From: an uncultured Prevotellaceae bacterium | GTDB taxonomy: Bacteria > Bacteroidota > Bacteroidia > Bacteroidales > Bacteroidaceae | Assembly (NCBI GenBank): GCA_900315105.1 | Contig: OMXX01000024.1 | Location: 174,096 to 211,809, forward strand | Length of the DNA stretch: 37,714 nucleotides | Direction: 5' to 3' | Part shown: in pieces, positions 24,300 through 32,332 of the stretch | Layout of the letters: each line of letters starts with the position of its first letter | Numbering within the stretch: the stretch's first letter is position 1 | Position numbers and translations under genes: made by a program | The notes under the pieces: generated by a model | What the model was told of the DNA's origin: nothing | Database searches by the model: none | Seen by the model: the letters and a program-made list of their open reading frames with translations, nothing else

Positions 24300-25079
24300 T
24301 TATCCCATTACCACGTCGAGCACCATCATAAGGACGAAGCCAACGGCAAAACCGATGGTGCTGAGATTGCTATGCTGACCGTTAGAGGCCTCAGGGATGA
24401 GTTCTTCTACAACCACATAGAACATTGCTCCGGCGGCAAAGGCAAGCATATAGGGTAGGATAGGGGTAAGTGCTGAGGCAAGCAATAATACTGCCAGAGC
24501 ACCGACAGGCTCTACAGCACCGCTCAGCGAGCCTATTACGAACGATTTCCATTTGGAATTGCCCGCAGCTCGCATAGGCATAGAGATGATTGCGCCCTCT
24601 GGCACGTTCTGAATGGCAATACCCAACGCTACGGCCACGGCACTGGTTAGTGAGATATACGAAAAATCACTATTGGCTCCTGCGAAGACAACACCCACAG
24701 CCATACCTTCCGGCAGGTTGTGAATGGTTACTGCCAAGGCTAGCATCGCAGTCTTGGAGAGATGCGACCTCATACCTTCTGGTTTGTCAGTACCGATATG
24801 TAGGTGTGGTGTAATCTCGTCAATCATCAACAGAAATCCTATACCTGCAAGAAATCCTACGGCTGCAGGCATAACAGCCCACCGTCCGTTTCCCTCTGCC
24901 ATTTCCATCGACGGAATAAGCAGCGACCACACAGATGCAGCGACCATCACACCCGATGCAAATCCCAATAAGGTCTTCTGTAATCTTACTGACATCTCAT
25001 CGCGCATGAAGAACACGAAGGCAGAGCCGAGCATCGTACCTAAAAGCGGAATCAGCAATCCTATGATTAACGTTGTCAT
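24300..25079 (-). CDS. ZIP family divalent metal transporter
   Basis: A 259-residue membrane protein with about eight hydrophobic segments. The metal-site motifs of TM4 and TM5 are clear: VTIHNLPEGMAVGVVFAG and GIAIQNVPEGAIISMPM. A further EELIPEA sits in a later segment. It resembles bacterial ZupT/GufA-type importers, which carry Zn2+ and sometimes Fe2+ or Mn2+ into the cytoplasm. Specificity cannot be told. It has its own promoter box (25162-25169). Confidence 0.9.
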   Translation of the reverse strand: MTTLIIGLLIPLLGTMLGSAFVFFMRDEMSVRLQKTLLGFASGVMVAASVWSLLIPSMEMAEGNGRWAVMPAAVGFLAGIGFLLMIDEITPHLHIGTDKPEGMRSHLSKTAMLALAVTIHNLPEGMAVGVVFAGANSDFSYISLTSAVAVALGIAIQNVPEGAIISMPMRAAGNSKWKSFVIGSLSGAVEPVGALAVLLLASALTPILPYMLAFAAGAMFYVVVEELIPEASNGQHSNLSTIGFAVGFVLMMVLDVVMG

Positions 25080-25161
25080 ATCCTACTCCTTTTCATTTTG
25101 TGATTATCGGCTATTCTTCCAAAACCATGTGTAATGTGGTAATATAGCAGATTTATGGCTA

Positions 25162-25169
25162 CAAATGTA
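25162..25169 (-). promoter_or_regulatory. Promoter -7 box TACATTTG (minus strand)
   Basis: Plus-strand CAAATGTA, about 83 bp upstream of the ZIP transporter start. Confidence 0.5.
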
Positions 25170-25275
25170 GTTATAATTTCTGAGACTAACAATATCCCAC
25201 ACGGATAATTAAGATTTGTTAGGCTATAAAAAAGGAAAAACAGATGTTGGAGAGAATAGCGGATAAATATTTGCA

Positions 25276-25938
25276 TTATTTCTTCCTTGCCCTGAAATAA
25301 AGCATGGCACCCTCAACGTGGAAGTCGAGGATCTCACAATAAGGCTCCAATCTGCGTTTCACGTCATTGGCTTTGTCGAAAGGCGGTGTGAACCATCCCA
25401 TGCGTGTCATAACGGTACGTGCAAGCCAGTCGGCAACTTTCTGTTCGCCGGCAATATAGAAACACGCTAATAATTCTCCACCCGATTTTAAGGTGCGTAG
25501 AATCTCGGAGTAAGCCTTATCTTTGTCGGGGAAAACGTGTAGGCCATTCATACATAGCACCTTGTCAAAAGTTTCGTCATCGAATGGCAACGCGCCTACA
25601 TCACCCTGCATTGTCTTGATATTGCAGATTCCAGCCTCACGGAATCTGTATTCTGCCTGTTCAAGCATATCCTGACTATAGTCCATGCAAACAATGTCTG
25701 CCTGTTTCATGCCTGTGTATTTCTTTGCAGTAAACACAGCGGTTCCAACAGGGATATCAAGCAACTTACCAGAAAAGTCATCGGGAATCCACCCCAGTAC
25801 TTGGTGGGCTATCTCATTATCATCAACACCGCCCCACAACAGTTTGAAATAGAGCTTACTCCACCACTTCCCTTGCGTGATGGCATCGTCATAGAAGCTC
25901 TTGCTAAACTTATACGATTTCTTGATTTTATCAGACAT
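25276..25938 (-). CDS. Class I SAM-dependent methyltransferase
   Basis: A 220-residue Rossmann methyltransferase. Motif I is LLDIPVGTAVFTAKKY (near 57-72), with DIPVGTA in place of the usual ExGxG, so the glycine-rich loop is degenerate. The acidic residue after strand 2 lies in VCMDYSQDMLEQA. Post-motifs GDVGALPFDDETFDKVLCMNG and ILRTLKSGGELLACFY fit the UbiE/Methyltransf_11 group. Substrate unknown. It is separated from the second methyltransferase by 102 bp with its own promoter (25973-25980). Confidence 0.8.
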   Translation of the reverse strand: MSDKIKKSYKFSKSFYDDAITQGKWWSKLYFKLLWGGVDDNEIAHQVLGWIPDDFSGKLLDIPVGTAVFTAKKYTGMKQADIVCMDYSQDMLEQAEYRFREAGICNIKTMQGDVGALPFDDETFDKVLCMNGLHVFPDKDKAYSEILRTLKSGGELLACFYIAGEQKVADWLARTVMTRMGWFTPPFDKANDVKRRLEPYCEILDFHVEGAMLYFRARKK

Positions 25939-25972
25939 AATAATATGAATGTAAGTGAATTATTTTCGAGTG

Positions 25973-25980
25973 CAAAAGTA
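25973..25980 (-). promoter_or_regulatory. Promoter -7 box TACTTTTG (minus strand)
   Basis: Plus-strand CAAAAGTA. On the minus strand it continues CACTCGAAAATAATTC, sharing its initial transcribed bases with the flavodoxin and hemE promoters. Confidence 0.6.
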
Positions 25981-26040
25981 CTGCGAAAAAATCACAACTT
26001 GGTTGCATTGTGTGATTTCAGTATTCACTTTTTTCACTTA

Positions 26041-26652
26041 TTATGACTTTACTCCTATAATAGTGGCATACGACGGTTTCATGCGATGAATCTCTGTATT
26101 TACGAAGCCGGCATCTTTGAGGAACTGCTTCAGTTGTTCTGGCGGATAGGCTGTCATTCCTTCCACAAAATCAAGCCATTTGGAATTGGTAACAACGACC
26201 TCCACCATTATGGCGAAACGACCGCCTGGCTTCAGAACCTTATACACCTCTTTCATGCACTCTGGGAGGTTTGGCCAGAAATATACCGTTTCAACAGCTG
26301 TTACGAGGTCGAATTTCCAGTCATCGTAAGGCAGTTCGGTTACAGAGCCTTGCTGAATGAAAACCTGTTTGCCCAATACGTCGGCATTAAGTTTACGGGC
26401 TTTTTCCACGCTTTCCTCAGAGATGTCAATGCCATATACCATACCGCCTTTGCTCCTTTTGAGCATTCGTTTTAGTGATGCTCCACCACCAAAGCCGATG
26501 TCGAGCATAGTCCATCCGTCCTGAATCTTTACAAGGTCCAGTCCCCAGTTGTTAAGCGGTCCGTGACTTGCGTTCATGAACTTCAGCATGATACGCCCCA
26601 TGCGTCCCTTTGGATGGGCGCAATTAGTGAAAAGCTTCTTCAGAAATCCCAT
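26041..26652 (-). CDS. Class I SAM-dependent methyltransferase
   Basis: A 203-residue protein. Motif I is MLDIGFGGGASLKRML (about 49-64), the acidic motif is GIDISEESVEKARKLN, and TELPYDDWKFDLVTAVETVYFW with VLKPGGRFAIM completes the fold. Members of this Methyltransf_11 group act on small molecules or quinone-like compounds, but the substrate here is unknown. It is close in the same direction to the other methyltransferase, yet the two are not close paralogs. Confidence 0.85.
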   Translation of the reverse strand: MGFLKKLFTNCAHPKGRMGRIMLKFMNASHGPLNNWGLDLVKIQDGWTMLDIGFGGGASLKRMLKRSKGGMVYGIDISEESVEKARKLNADVLGKQVFIQQGSVTELPYDDWKFDLVTAVETVYFWPNLPECMKEVYKVLKPGGRFAIMVEVVVTNSKWLDFVEGMTAYPPEQLKQFLKDAGFVNTEIHRMKPSYATIIGVKS

Positions 26653-26712
26653 ATTTCTTTAAATTAAAAATTTCAAGTTTTTTCGCAAAGCTCAACAAGC
26701 TAAAGCAAGTTC

Positions 26713-27104
26713 TTCGCAATGCTCATCAGCAAGACAGTCGGATGTTCAGAACGTCGAAGAGGTCGGCAGCCGAAAGGGACTTGCGCAGCTTGATGAGCAT
26801 TGCGACTTGCTTCTGCCTGTTGAGCCTTAGCGAAAAATAAAGCCAATTGCCTGGAAGGCAATATCATGAGTAACCGAGGTGCATACTCAACGAAGGAGAG
26901 GATGCCCTCGGATATAAGATAGGATTATATTCATCAGCCTGGAAGGCTGTACCTGATTGGCTGTGTACTGCCCTCCAGGCAGTAATTGGGGATTGGTACT
27001 ATATCCCCGCACATTCTCGTTTCCTCGTATGTACGGGGTTACGAATGGTACTGTCTTCCAGACAGTTTTGTACATCCGACTGTCTTGCTGATGAGCATTG
27101 CGAA
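26713..27104. mobile_element. MITE-like element with 33-bp perfect terminal inverted repeats
   Basis: 26713-26745 (TTCGCAATGCTCATCAGCAA...) is the exact reverse complement of 27072-27104, bounding 392 bp without a gene. Inside are a further copy of the same theme at 26778-26798 (GACTTGCGCAGCTTGATGAG) and four short palindromes around GCCTGGAAGGC, near 26848, 26936, 26968 and 27050. No transposase is present, so mobility is inference; it could also be a composite of REP-type repeats. Confidence 0.55.
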
Positions 27105-27124
27105 TAAACTTCAGTTATAAATTT

Positions 27125-27514
27125 CTACTTTATGATTTTTACCGAGTGCCATGAAAGCACACAGCCGATGACTACCATCATAGGCATAATGACATACTGT
27201 CCCACATTTTCAGAAGGCAGCTCCATAAAGGCATGAGCAATGTTGAAAAGTCCGATGAGGATAGCCAACACGGCATTTGCCGTACGTAAAATCTTCGCGC
27301 GGCAGTCTGTCAGCAAACAAAATATTCCGCAGACAGGGATGAAGAATGACAATGTCATCATAAATACAATCATGCCATAGTCAACATTACCGTTGGTGGC
27401 AACAACTGCCATGTCCTTGCCCCAGAACATAGGGAGAATATCGGTCAATGTGTGGCATGCGAATCCACAGATAGTCATCAGCCACAATGCTATAATCTTT
27501 TGATTTCTTTCCAT
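27125..27514 (-). CDS. Small four-helix membrane protein of unknown function
   Basis: It encodes 129 residues, starting MERNQKIIALWLMTICGFAC. The start at 27514 is preferred over an in-frame upstream ATG (27544), because the extra residues (MAGFLKRRKT) are translated from the terminator stem of the flavodoxin gene. Four hydrophobic segments are visible (about 6-24, 40-62, 72-92, 105-123). No family was recognised. It follows the DUF2023-flavodoxin pair in the same direction, beyond a terminator. Confidence 0.65.
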   Translation of the reverse strand: MERNQKIIALWLMTICGFACHTLTDILPMFWGKDMAVVATNGNVDYGMIVFMMTLSFFIPVCGIFCLLTDCRAKILRTANAVLAILIGLFNIAHAFMELPSENVGQYVIMPMMVVIGCVLSWHSVKIIK

Positions 27515-27521
27515 AGTTTTT

Positions 27522-27559
27522 CTTCTTTTTAAAAAGCCCGCCATAGATGATGACGGGCT
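27522..27559 (-). terminator. Intrinsic terminator of the flavodoxin operon
   Basis: On the minus strand AGCCCGTCAT pairs with ATGGCGGGCT across a CATCT loop, followed by TTTTT (27535-27559 plus tail). Confidence 0.75.
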
Positions 27560-27598
27560 TGCTTGAACTTTTACTGGTTGTGTAATAAAAAGGGGGAA

Positions 27599-28093
27599 TT
27601 ATAATGCGGGAGTTATAGAAGCAATCCATGCATCAATGCGTCCTGATGTCTTGTCGTCCTCATTGTCGTTGTCGAGGGCGAGACCTACAAACTTACCGTC
27701 AATAACGGCCTCGGAATCATCGAATGTATATTCAGAAGCATCAACAGCACCTACGATATTAGCACCACCGTCCTTGACTGCATTGTAGATCTCTGCCATG
27801 CCTCCGCAGAATGTATCGGAATAGCTTGATGAATCGCCACAGCCGAAGAGAGCTACGGTCTTGCCATTAAGGTTGCTTCCCTTGAGAACCTTGATACCGT
27901 CATACCAATCATCCTGTACCTCACCGGCTCCCCAAGTGCTTGTGCCGAGGATAAGGTTCTCATTCTCTGCCACTACATCAGCAGAAAGATCAGATACGCT
28001 GATAGCCTCTGTACCGAGCTTTGATGCAATCTCATTAGCAATACCTTCGCAAGTTCCAGTTGAACTGCCATAAACCACGATAGTCTTTTTCAT
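27599..28093 (-). CDS. fldA: Flavodoxin (long-chain type)
   Basis: A 164-residue protein carrying FMN as a one-electron carrier, usually made when ferredoxin iron is short. The phosphate loop is YGSSTGTCEGIA (about 8-19). The flavin loops are TSTWGAGEVQDDW and FGCGDSSSYSDTFCGG; the insertion after the latter and the length fit the long-chain class. It is preceded after 45 bp by a DUF2023 gene in the same direction, a pairing seen in other Bacteroidota, and both stand behind the structured leader at 28681-28785. A terminator follows (27522-27559). Confidence 0.93.
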   Translation of the reverse strand: MKKTIVVYGSSTGTCEGIANEIASKLGTEAISVSDLSADVVAENENLILGTSTWGAGEVQDDWYDGIKVLKGSNLNGKTVALFGCGDSSSYSDTFCGGMAEIYNAVKDGGANIVGAVDASEYTFDDSEAVIDGKFVGLALDNDNEDDKTSGRIDAWIASITPAL

Positions 28094-28138
28094 TTCTTTC
28101 TATGTAATATTATTAATAAGTAAAATAACGTGTCAAAA

Positions 28139-28516
28139 TCAAGCATATTCCTTTTGCTCTCGCTGTTTCCTCTCGCAGAATCGCTCGCATTGGCAGCAGA
28201 TGTCATATCCGAGAAGGGCACCGATGATGAAGTCATGTTCAGGGGAAAGACGTACAAGAGGCTTATCCACTATTATACGGATAGCGTCAAGGCATTGTTT
28301 CTTTCCGAAGAAGATATTGATGTTTGAGTTACCCACCCTCTGAATGATATATTCTATACCCTGACTCTTAAGGCGATTAACAGCAAAGTCCTCATAACGG
28401 GCATTGCAGGTGAAGAGAATCATCTGTCTCACACCTTTCTTATATTCATAAATGTGATTCATCAGCACCTTCATATCGAGAGCCTGCTGAACTGTTTTGA
28501 GTTGTTCTACTGACAT
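28139..28516 (-). CDS. DUF2023 family protein, flavodoxin-associated
   Basis: A 125-residue protein: MSVEQLKTVQQALDMKVLMNHIYEYKKGVRQ at the start, GIEYIIQRVGNSNINIFFGK in the middle, DFIIGALLGYDICCQCERFC near the end. This matches DUF2023. The C-terminal CCQCxxFC cluster (four Cys within eight residues) could bind a metal or FeS cluster; that is inference. Its place directly upstream of flavodoxin suggests a role in flavodoxin maturation, electron transfer or regulation. Its leader is about 260 nt long and contains two repeat elements. Confidence 0.8.
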   Translation of the reverse strand: MSVEQLKTVQQALDMKVLMNHIYEYKKGVRQMILFTCNARYEDFAVNRLKSQGIEYIIQRVGNSNINIFFGKKQCLDAIRIIVDKPLVRLSPEHDFIIGALLGYDICCQCERFCERKQREQKEYA

Positions 28517-28534
28517 AAGAAATATAATTTAACG

Positions 28535-28680
28535 GCCCCTCACCTGCCCTGTGGGCATCCTCTCCCCAAGGGGCGAGGGGAAAGTTACCTTTTATCGCTG
28601 TTGATATCCCTTTTGAAGATTCTTTACATACTTCTTCCTCGCCCCTTGGGGAGAGGATGCCCATAGGGCAGGTGAGGGGC
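28535..28680. repeat. 44-bp inverted repeat element in the DUF2023-flavodoxin leader
   Basis: 28535-28578 (GCCCCTCACCTGCCCTGTGG...) and 28637-28680 are reverse complements with one mismatch, separated by 58 bp. GC content is much higher than nearby. It lies between the promoter and the DUF2023 start, so it must be transcribed and would form a very stable hairpin. It has the look of a non-autonomous repeat element. Confidence 0.75.
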
Positions 28681-28785
28681 TTATTTTCGAGTGCAACGTG
28701 CGTAGCATCCTCGCACGATGAAAATAGTGCTTGTCAGCCCAAAGGCTGGCGCACGTCTCTGATTTTCGAGTGCAAAGTTACACCG
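28681..28785 (-). promoter_or_regulatory. Structured 5' leader shared with hemE: flavodoxin copy
   Basis: On the minus strand the promoter TAACTTTG (28773-28780) is followed by CACTCGAAAATCAGAGA. Then comes hairpin 1 at 28754-28727 (GTGCGCCAGCC-TTTG-GGCTGACAAGCAC) followed by TATTTTC, hairpin 2 at 28716-28698 (GTGCG AGGATGCTA CGCAC), and GTTGCACTCGAAAATAA. The order and most bases match the leader of hemE. Candidate attenuator or riboswitch-like element. Confidence 0.6.
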
Positions 28786-28937
28786 AAAACACGAAATGTG
28801 CAATACTCAAAAATTATGTTTTTGTGAGTGAGGATGTTAGGAAAACACAAATAAAGAGATTAATCAAAAATAGGTATTGCATGGTGAGAAGTATAACTTT
28901 ACATACCTATTATTGATGTCTGCCTATAAAAAACATA

Positions 28938-28984
28938 AACACAGAATACACGAAAACTTTCGATTATTCCGTGCATTCTGTGTT
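28938..28984 (-). terminator. Hairpin downstream of the TfoX-like gene
   Basis: AACACAGAATACACG (28938-28952) pairs with CGTGCATTCTGTGTT (28970-28984) with one mismatch. Similar AACACAGAA/CACGG fragments occur near 36544, so it may be a dispersed repeat acting as terminator. The rest of 28786-28937 has no gene. Confidence 0.5.
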
Positions 28985-29025
28985 CAAAATAAGAATATAT
29001 GGATATTCAGAAGTGTTTTTGAAAA

Positions 29026-29346
29026 CTATTCTGCTTTTTTCCTTTTCTTTGGATAAGGAATAACAGGAAGCAGGGCCTTGAGTACCTTGATAGCCTCGTC
29101 GCGGTGCTCAATGTCAAGGATGTAGTGCTCTTTTGCGCCATCGTATGGAAAACCGGTGCCGGCATCGGCCATCATATCTGCTATTACGGGAAGCATCTTG
29201 ACATAGCAGGTGTTGTCACATGCGAGAATAATTGGTTTCTCGTCGATGTATATCATCCAGTCGCCGAACATCTTCTTTGCCCGGATTACGCCAACGCCTT
29301 CAACCTGAGAGCATACGAAGTCGATAAAATCTGTTGTACAAGCCAT
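29026..29346 (-). CDS. TfoX/Sxy N-terminal-domain protein
   Basis: A 106-residue protein matching the TfoX N-terminal domain: VEGVGVIRAKKMFGDWMIYIDEKPIILACDNTCYVKM, then PYDGAKEHYILD, and a basic tail PKKRKKAE. In proteobacteria TfoX relatives activate competence; in Bacteroidota this short single-domain form has no established role. It has its own promoter (29382-29389) and is not part of the hem operon, which ends 142 bp upstream on the same strand. Confidence 0.82.
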   Translation of the reverse strand: MACTTDFIDFVCSQVEGVGVIRAKKMFGDWMIYIDEKPIILACDNTCYVKMLPVIADMMADAGTGFPYDGAKEHYILDIEHRDEAIKVLKALLPVIPYPKKRKKAE

Positions 29347-29381
29347 ATATCCATTAGACGCTCAATGCGCATTGTTTATTG

Positions 29382-29389
29382 CAAATATA
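29382..29389 (-). promoter_or_regulatory. Promoter -7 box TATATTTG (minus strand)
   Basis: Plus-strand CAAATATA, 36 bp upstream of the TfoX-like gene. Confidence 0.55.
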
Positions 29390-29404
29390 GTCATAAAAGT
29401 TTGT

Positions 29405-29468
29405 TATCTTTGCTAATTTTGCATCTTTGCACCCAAAAATGAGATCAACATCTTTATACAAACTTTAA
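29405..29468 (+). pseudogene. Promoter plus 5' remnant of a WYL-type regulator gene
   Basis: Two overlapping promoter-like boxes, TATCTTTG (29405-29412) and TAATTTTG (29414-29421), are followed by ATG at 29439. The frame reads MRSTSLYKL and stops at 29468. The first 19 bases (ATGAGATCAACATCTTTAT) and several following ones are identical to the start of the WYL regulator gene at 35320 (MRSTSLFKQ). The rest of the gene is missing, and the hem operon end is 19 bp away. This is best read as the stub of a deleted paralog. Confidence 0.45.
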
Positions 29469-29487
29469 TTCTTCACTCTTCACTTGG

Positions 29488-30768
29488 TTAATCTATGCTC
29501 GCAGCAATGCTCTCAAGTACGTAGTCGAGAATCTCTGGAGTATGCGTCTCTGAAATGAAGTTACCCTCAAACTGCGAAGGACTTACATAGATGCCACGGC
29601 TAAGCATATTACGGAAATAACATGCAAAGCGTTCCTGATCGCTGCGCTTGGTGTCTTGGAAATTGCGTACAGGCTTGTCGTTGAAGAACATAGTGAACAT
29701 TGAGCCGCAACGATTTAGCTGTATTCCCTTGCCCTCAATTATCTTCTCAAGTTTAGCAATGAACGCATCACTCTTTGCCTCAAGTTCTTCGTAGAATCCT
29801 GGACGGGATAGCTGGGTAAGTGTCTCTATACCTGCTGCCATAGCCACAGGGTTTCCGCTGAGAGTACCAGCCTGATATACAGGACCTTCAGGAGCAAGTA
29901 CCTTCATGATATCCGCACGACCTCCGAATGCAGCGGCTGGGAAACCACCACCTACAATCTTGCCCACGGTGGTCATATCAGGAGTAATGCCGAAACGCTG
30001 CTGAGCACCACCACGAGACAAGCGGAAGCCGGTTATTACCTCGTCGAAGATAAGAATAGCACCACATTTCTCCGTAACCTCACGAGCTGTTTTCAAGAAC
30101 TCCTCAGTAGGCACTACAACACCCATATTGCAAGCTACAGGCTCAAGGATAAGAGCAGCCACCTTGTCACCATTCTCTGCAAAGTAACTGCGCAGAGCCT
30201 CTACATCGTTATAAGGTAATACGGCGGTATGCTTAACGAAATCCTTTGGCACACCTGTTGATGAGGCATTGGATATATTGGCAACACCAGAACCTGCAGA
30301 TACAAGGAGGTGATCAGCATGTCCGTGATAGTTGCCCTCAAACTTAACAAGAATATCACGACCTGTATAGCCACGAGCCACACGGATAGCCGACATAGTA
30401 GCCTCCGTACCACTATTAACAAAGCGCAGCCGCTCCATTGACGGAATTGCCTCACGCACCTTTTCTGCCAAAGTTGTCTCGGCAAGGGTAGGAATGCCGT
30501 AGCTACTACCACGATTCACAGCGTCAACGGCAGCTTGACTAACCTTTGCGTTGTTATGGCCAAGAATAAACACGCCCCACGACATACAGAAGTCAATGAT
30601 GCGGTTATCATCAATATCCGTAAAGTATGCACCCTTTGCCTCGCGCACAAAGAGAGGTGTTGTGCCTACGCTCTTCAAAGCCCTTACAGGACTGTTCACT
30701 CCTCCTGGAATGACCTTCTGTGCCTGCTCGAAAGCAGCAGCAGACTTGATACGTTCATTTATGCCCAT
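29488..30768 (-). CDS. hemL: Glutamate-1-semialdehyde 2,1-aminomutase
   Basis: A 426-residue PLP enzyme that turns glutamate-1-semialdehyde into 5-aminolevulinate, the second step of the C5 pathway. The start is diagnostic: IKSAAAFEQAQKVIPGGVNSPVRALKSVGTTPLF. The PLP region has ILIFDEVITGFRLSRGGAQQRFGITPDMTTVGKIVGGGFPAAAFGG, with the Schiff-base Lys in VGKIVGGG. SGTEATMSAIRVARGYTGR supplies the phosphate site. Length is normal. Last gene of the hem operon; its start overlaps the end of hemB by 10 bp. Confidence 0.96.
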   Translation of the reverse strand: MGINERIKSAAAFEQAQKVIPGGVNSPVRALKSVGTTPLFVREAKGAYFTDIDDNRIIDFCMSWGVFILGHNNAKVSQAAVDAVNRGSSYGIPTLAETTLAEKVREAIPSMERLRFVNSGTEATMSAIRVARGYTGRDILVKFEGNYHGHADHLLVSAGSGVANISNASSTGVPKDFVKHTAVLPYNDVEALRSYFAENGDKVAALILEPVACNMGVVVPTEEFLKTAREVTEKCGAILIFDEVITGFRLSRGGAQQRFGITPDMTTVGKIVGGGFPAAAFGGRADIMKVLAPEGPVYQAGTLSGNPVAMAAGIETLTQLSRPGFYEELEAKSDAFIAKLEKIIEGKGIQLNRCGSMFTMFFNDKPVRNFQDTKRSDQERFACYFRNMLSRGIYVSPSQFEGNFISETHTPEILDYVLESIAASID

Positions 30769-31730
30769 TTCTGCATGTATTCCTTAGCGTAATATGAAAT
30801 AATATACTGAGCGCCAGCACGCTTTATAGCGATAAGGCTCTCGAACACCACACGCTGCTCATCCAGATAGCCGAGCTTTGCAGCAGCCTTCAGCATAGAG
30901 TATTCACCACTTACCTGATATGCCACCATAGGCACCTGTGGGAATCGCTCAACGCCACGCGCTATCATATCGAGATATGGCATAGCAGGCTTTACCATTG
31001 TCCAGTCTGCTCCCTCCTCAATATCAGCGGCTATCTCTTCAAGTCCTTGATCGTGTGTGCGATAGTCCATCTGGTATGTCTTGCGATCACCGAATGATGG
31101 AGCAGAATCGGCTGCATCACGGAAAGGTCCATAGAAAGCAGAAGCATACTTGGCAGAATATGCCAGAATCTTACACTTGTCGCGCAAGCCTGCCTCAACC
31201 AGACGATTATGCAGAGCCTCAATCTGACCGTCCATCATTGCAGAAGGTGCCACGAAATCAGCACCTGCCTTTGCATGAACGTATGCCATTTCTGCAAGCA
31301 GAGGCAATGTTGAGTCGTTCTCTACATCGTGGTTGTGGAGAAGTCCGCAATGACCGTGACTTGTATATTCGCAAAGGCAAACGTCTGTTATTACGCATAC
31401 CTCTGGCTGAGCAGCCTTGATAGCCTTTACAGCACGACATACAAGTGCATCCTCTGCGTATGCAAGTGAACCGCGCTCGTCTTTCAGATTATCGTCGATA
31501 ACACCGAAAAGCAGCACCTTGTCAATACCAAGGGCATAAATCTCCTTTACATCTTCTACCAGTGTGTCGATAGAGAAGCGGTAAATGCCTGGCATTGTGC
31601 TTATCTCATCACGAACGCCCTTGCCTTCTACAACAAAGTAAGGGTATATAAAATCTTTTACATCAACTGATACGTCAGCATACTTATCGCGTACTTCCTG
31701 CGATGTACGGTATGTTCTGAATCTTTTCAT
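30759..31730 (-). CDS. hemB: Porphobilinogen synthase (5-aminolevulinate dehydratase)
   Basis: A 323-residue enzyme that condenses two 5-aminolevulinates to porphobilinogen. The Schiff-base lysines are Lys194 (AYSAKYASAFYGPFRDA) and Lys247 (MVKPAMPYLD). The cysteines of a zinc-type site are present at 118, 120 and 128 (DVCLCEYTSHGHCG), so the enzyme is expected to be zinc-dependent. Full length. It overlaps hemL and lies 2 bp after hemD, so translation is probably coupled. Confidence 0.96.
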   Translation of the reverse strand: MKRFRTYRTSQEVRDKYADVSVDVKDFIYPYFVVEGKGVRDEISTMPGIYRFSIDTLVEDVKEIYALGIDKVLLFGVIDDNLKDERGSLAYAEDALVCRAVKAIKAAQPEVCVITDVCLCEYTSHGHCGLLHNHDVENDSTLPLLAEMAYVHAKAGADFVAPSAMMDGQIEALHNRLVEAGLRDKCKILAYSAKYASAFYGPFRDAADSAPSFGDRKTYQMDYRTHDQGLEEIAADIEEGADWTMVKPAMPYLDMIARGVERFPQVPMVAYQVSGEYSMLKAAAKLGYLDEQRVVFESLIAIKRAGAQYIISYYAKEYMQKWA

Positions 31731-31732
31731 AA

Positions 31733-32329
31733 TTATCTTTGTTTTAATATTGTTTGTAAATGTTGTTCGGTAATAGGACCTCGCGTAACCAGTTCCTTCT
31801 TCTCAGGCAATACCCCATAAAGACGGATAAAATTGTCGATGGTTGAAGGTGAGGTGAACACTATACGGTCTATTTCATCCAGATTCACCTTCTTTGGATG
31901 CTCTGGCATACGGTTATTGTATGCCGTGATGCAATCAACCTCAAAGCCCAGTTGCCTGAGTCCTTCGGGAATTATTGGCAATGCAAGGTTGGAGCGTGGT
32001 ATGAGTACACGTCCACGGGACTGGCTACTGAACCACGAGACGACACCATACGAGTTGTCTTCTTCCACCTCATAAACCTCCTCAACACCTATCTGATGCA
32101 AAGCTTTAGTTGTGGTGCGCCCTATGGAAATTATCCGCGTATGCCTTACTGACAATGCCCCTACATATTTCGCAGCATATCGCGAAGTAAACAGCACATA
32201 GTCATAGCTGTCAATATCGGCAATGGTACGACGAAGTTGCGTATCATCATCCACAGGCACTATTTCAATCAGCGGTGTGTGGATGTAGTTGGCATCAGGC
32301 GAAGTCAAGCCCGTGTAGAGTGTTGGCAT
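31733..32329 (-). CDS. hemD: Uroporphyrinogen-III synthase (short form)
   Basis: A 198-residue, two-lobed protein that closes hydroxymethylbilane to uroporphyrinogen III. The family is poorly conserved; supporting features are HTPLIEIVPVDD early, YDYVLFTSRYAAKYV, ISIGRTTTKALHQIG, VLIPRSN, and IDRIVFTSPSTIDNFIRLYG. It is shorter than the usual 240-260 residues, mostly at the N-terminus. Its position, 3 bp after the HemA-HemC fusion and 2 bp before hemB, strengthens the call. It contains no GGC motif that could supply the missing HMBS domain 3. Confidence 0.85.
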   Translation of the reverse strand: MPTLYTGLTSPDANYIHTPLIEIVPVDDDTQLRRTIADIDSYDYVLFTSRYAAKYVGALSVRHTRIISIGRTTTKALHQIGVEEVYEVEEDNSYGVVSWFSSQSRGRVLIPRSNLALPIIPEGLRQLGFEVDCITAYNNRMPEHPKKVNLDEIDRIVFTSPSTIDNFIRLYGVLPEKKELVTRGPITEQHLQTILKQR

Positions 32330-32332
32330 AGT

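Noticed and set aside
25076..25276. 66-codon minus-strand frame between the ZIP and methyltransferase genes
   Set aside because: It overlaps the ZIP promoter and has no family resemblance; composition is that of AT-rich spacer.
27515..27544. Upstream ATG extending the small membrane protein by ten residues
   Set aside because: The extension is encoded by the stem and T-tract of the flavodoxin terminator; the start at 27514 is more credible.
28446..28664. Minus-strand frame across the 44-bp inverted repeat
   Set aside because: The translation is simply the repeat element read through; no start signals.
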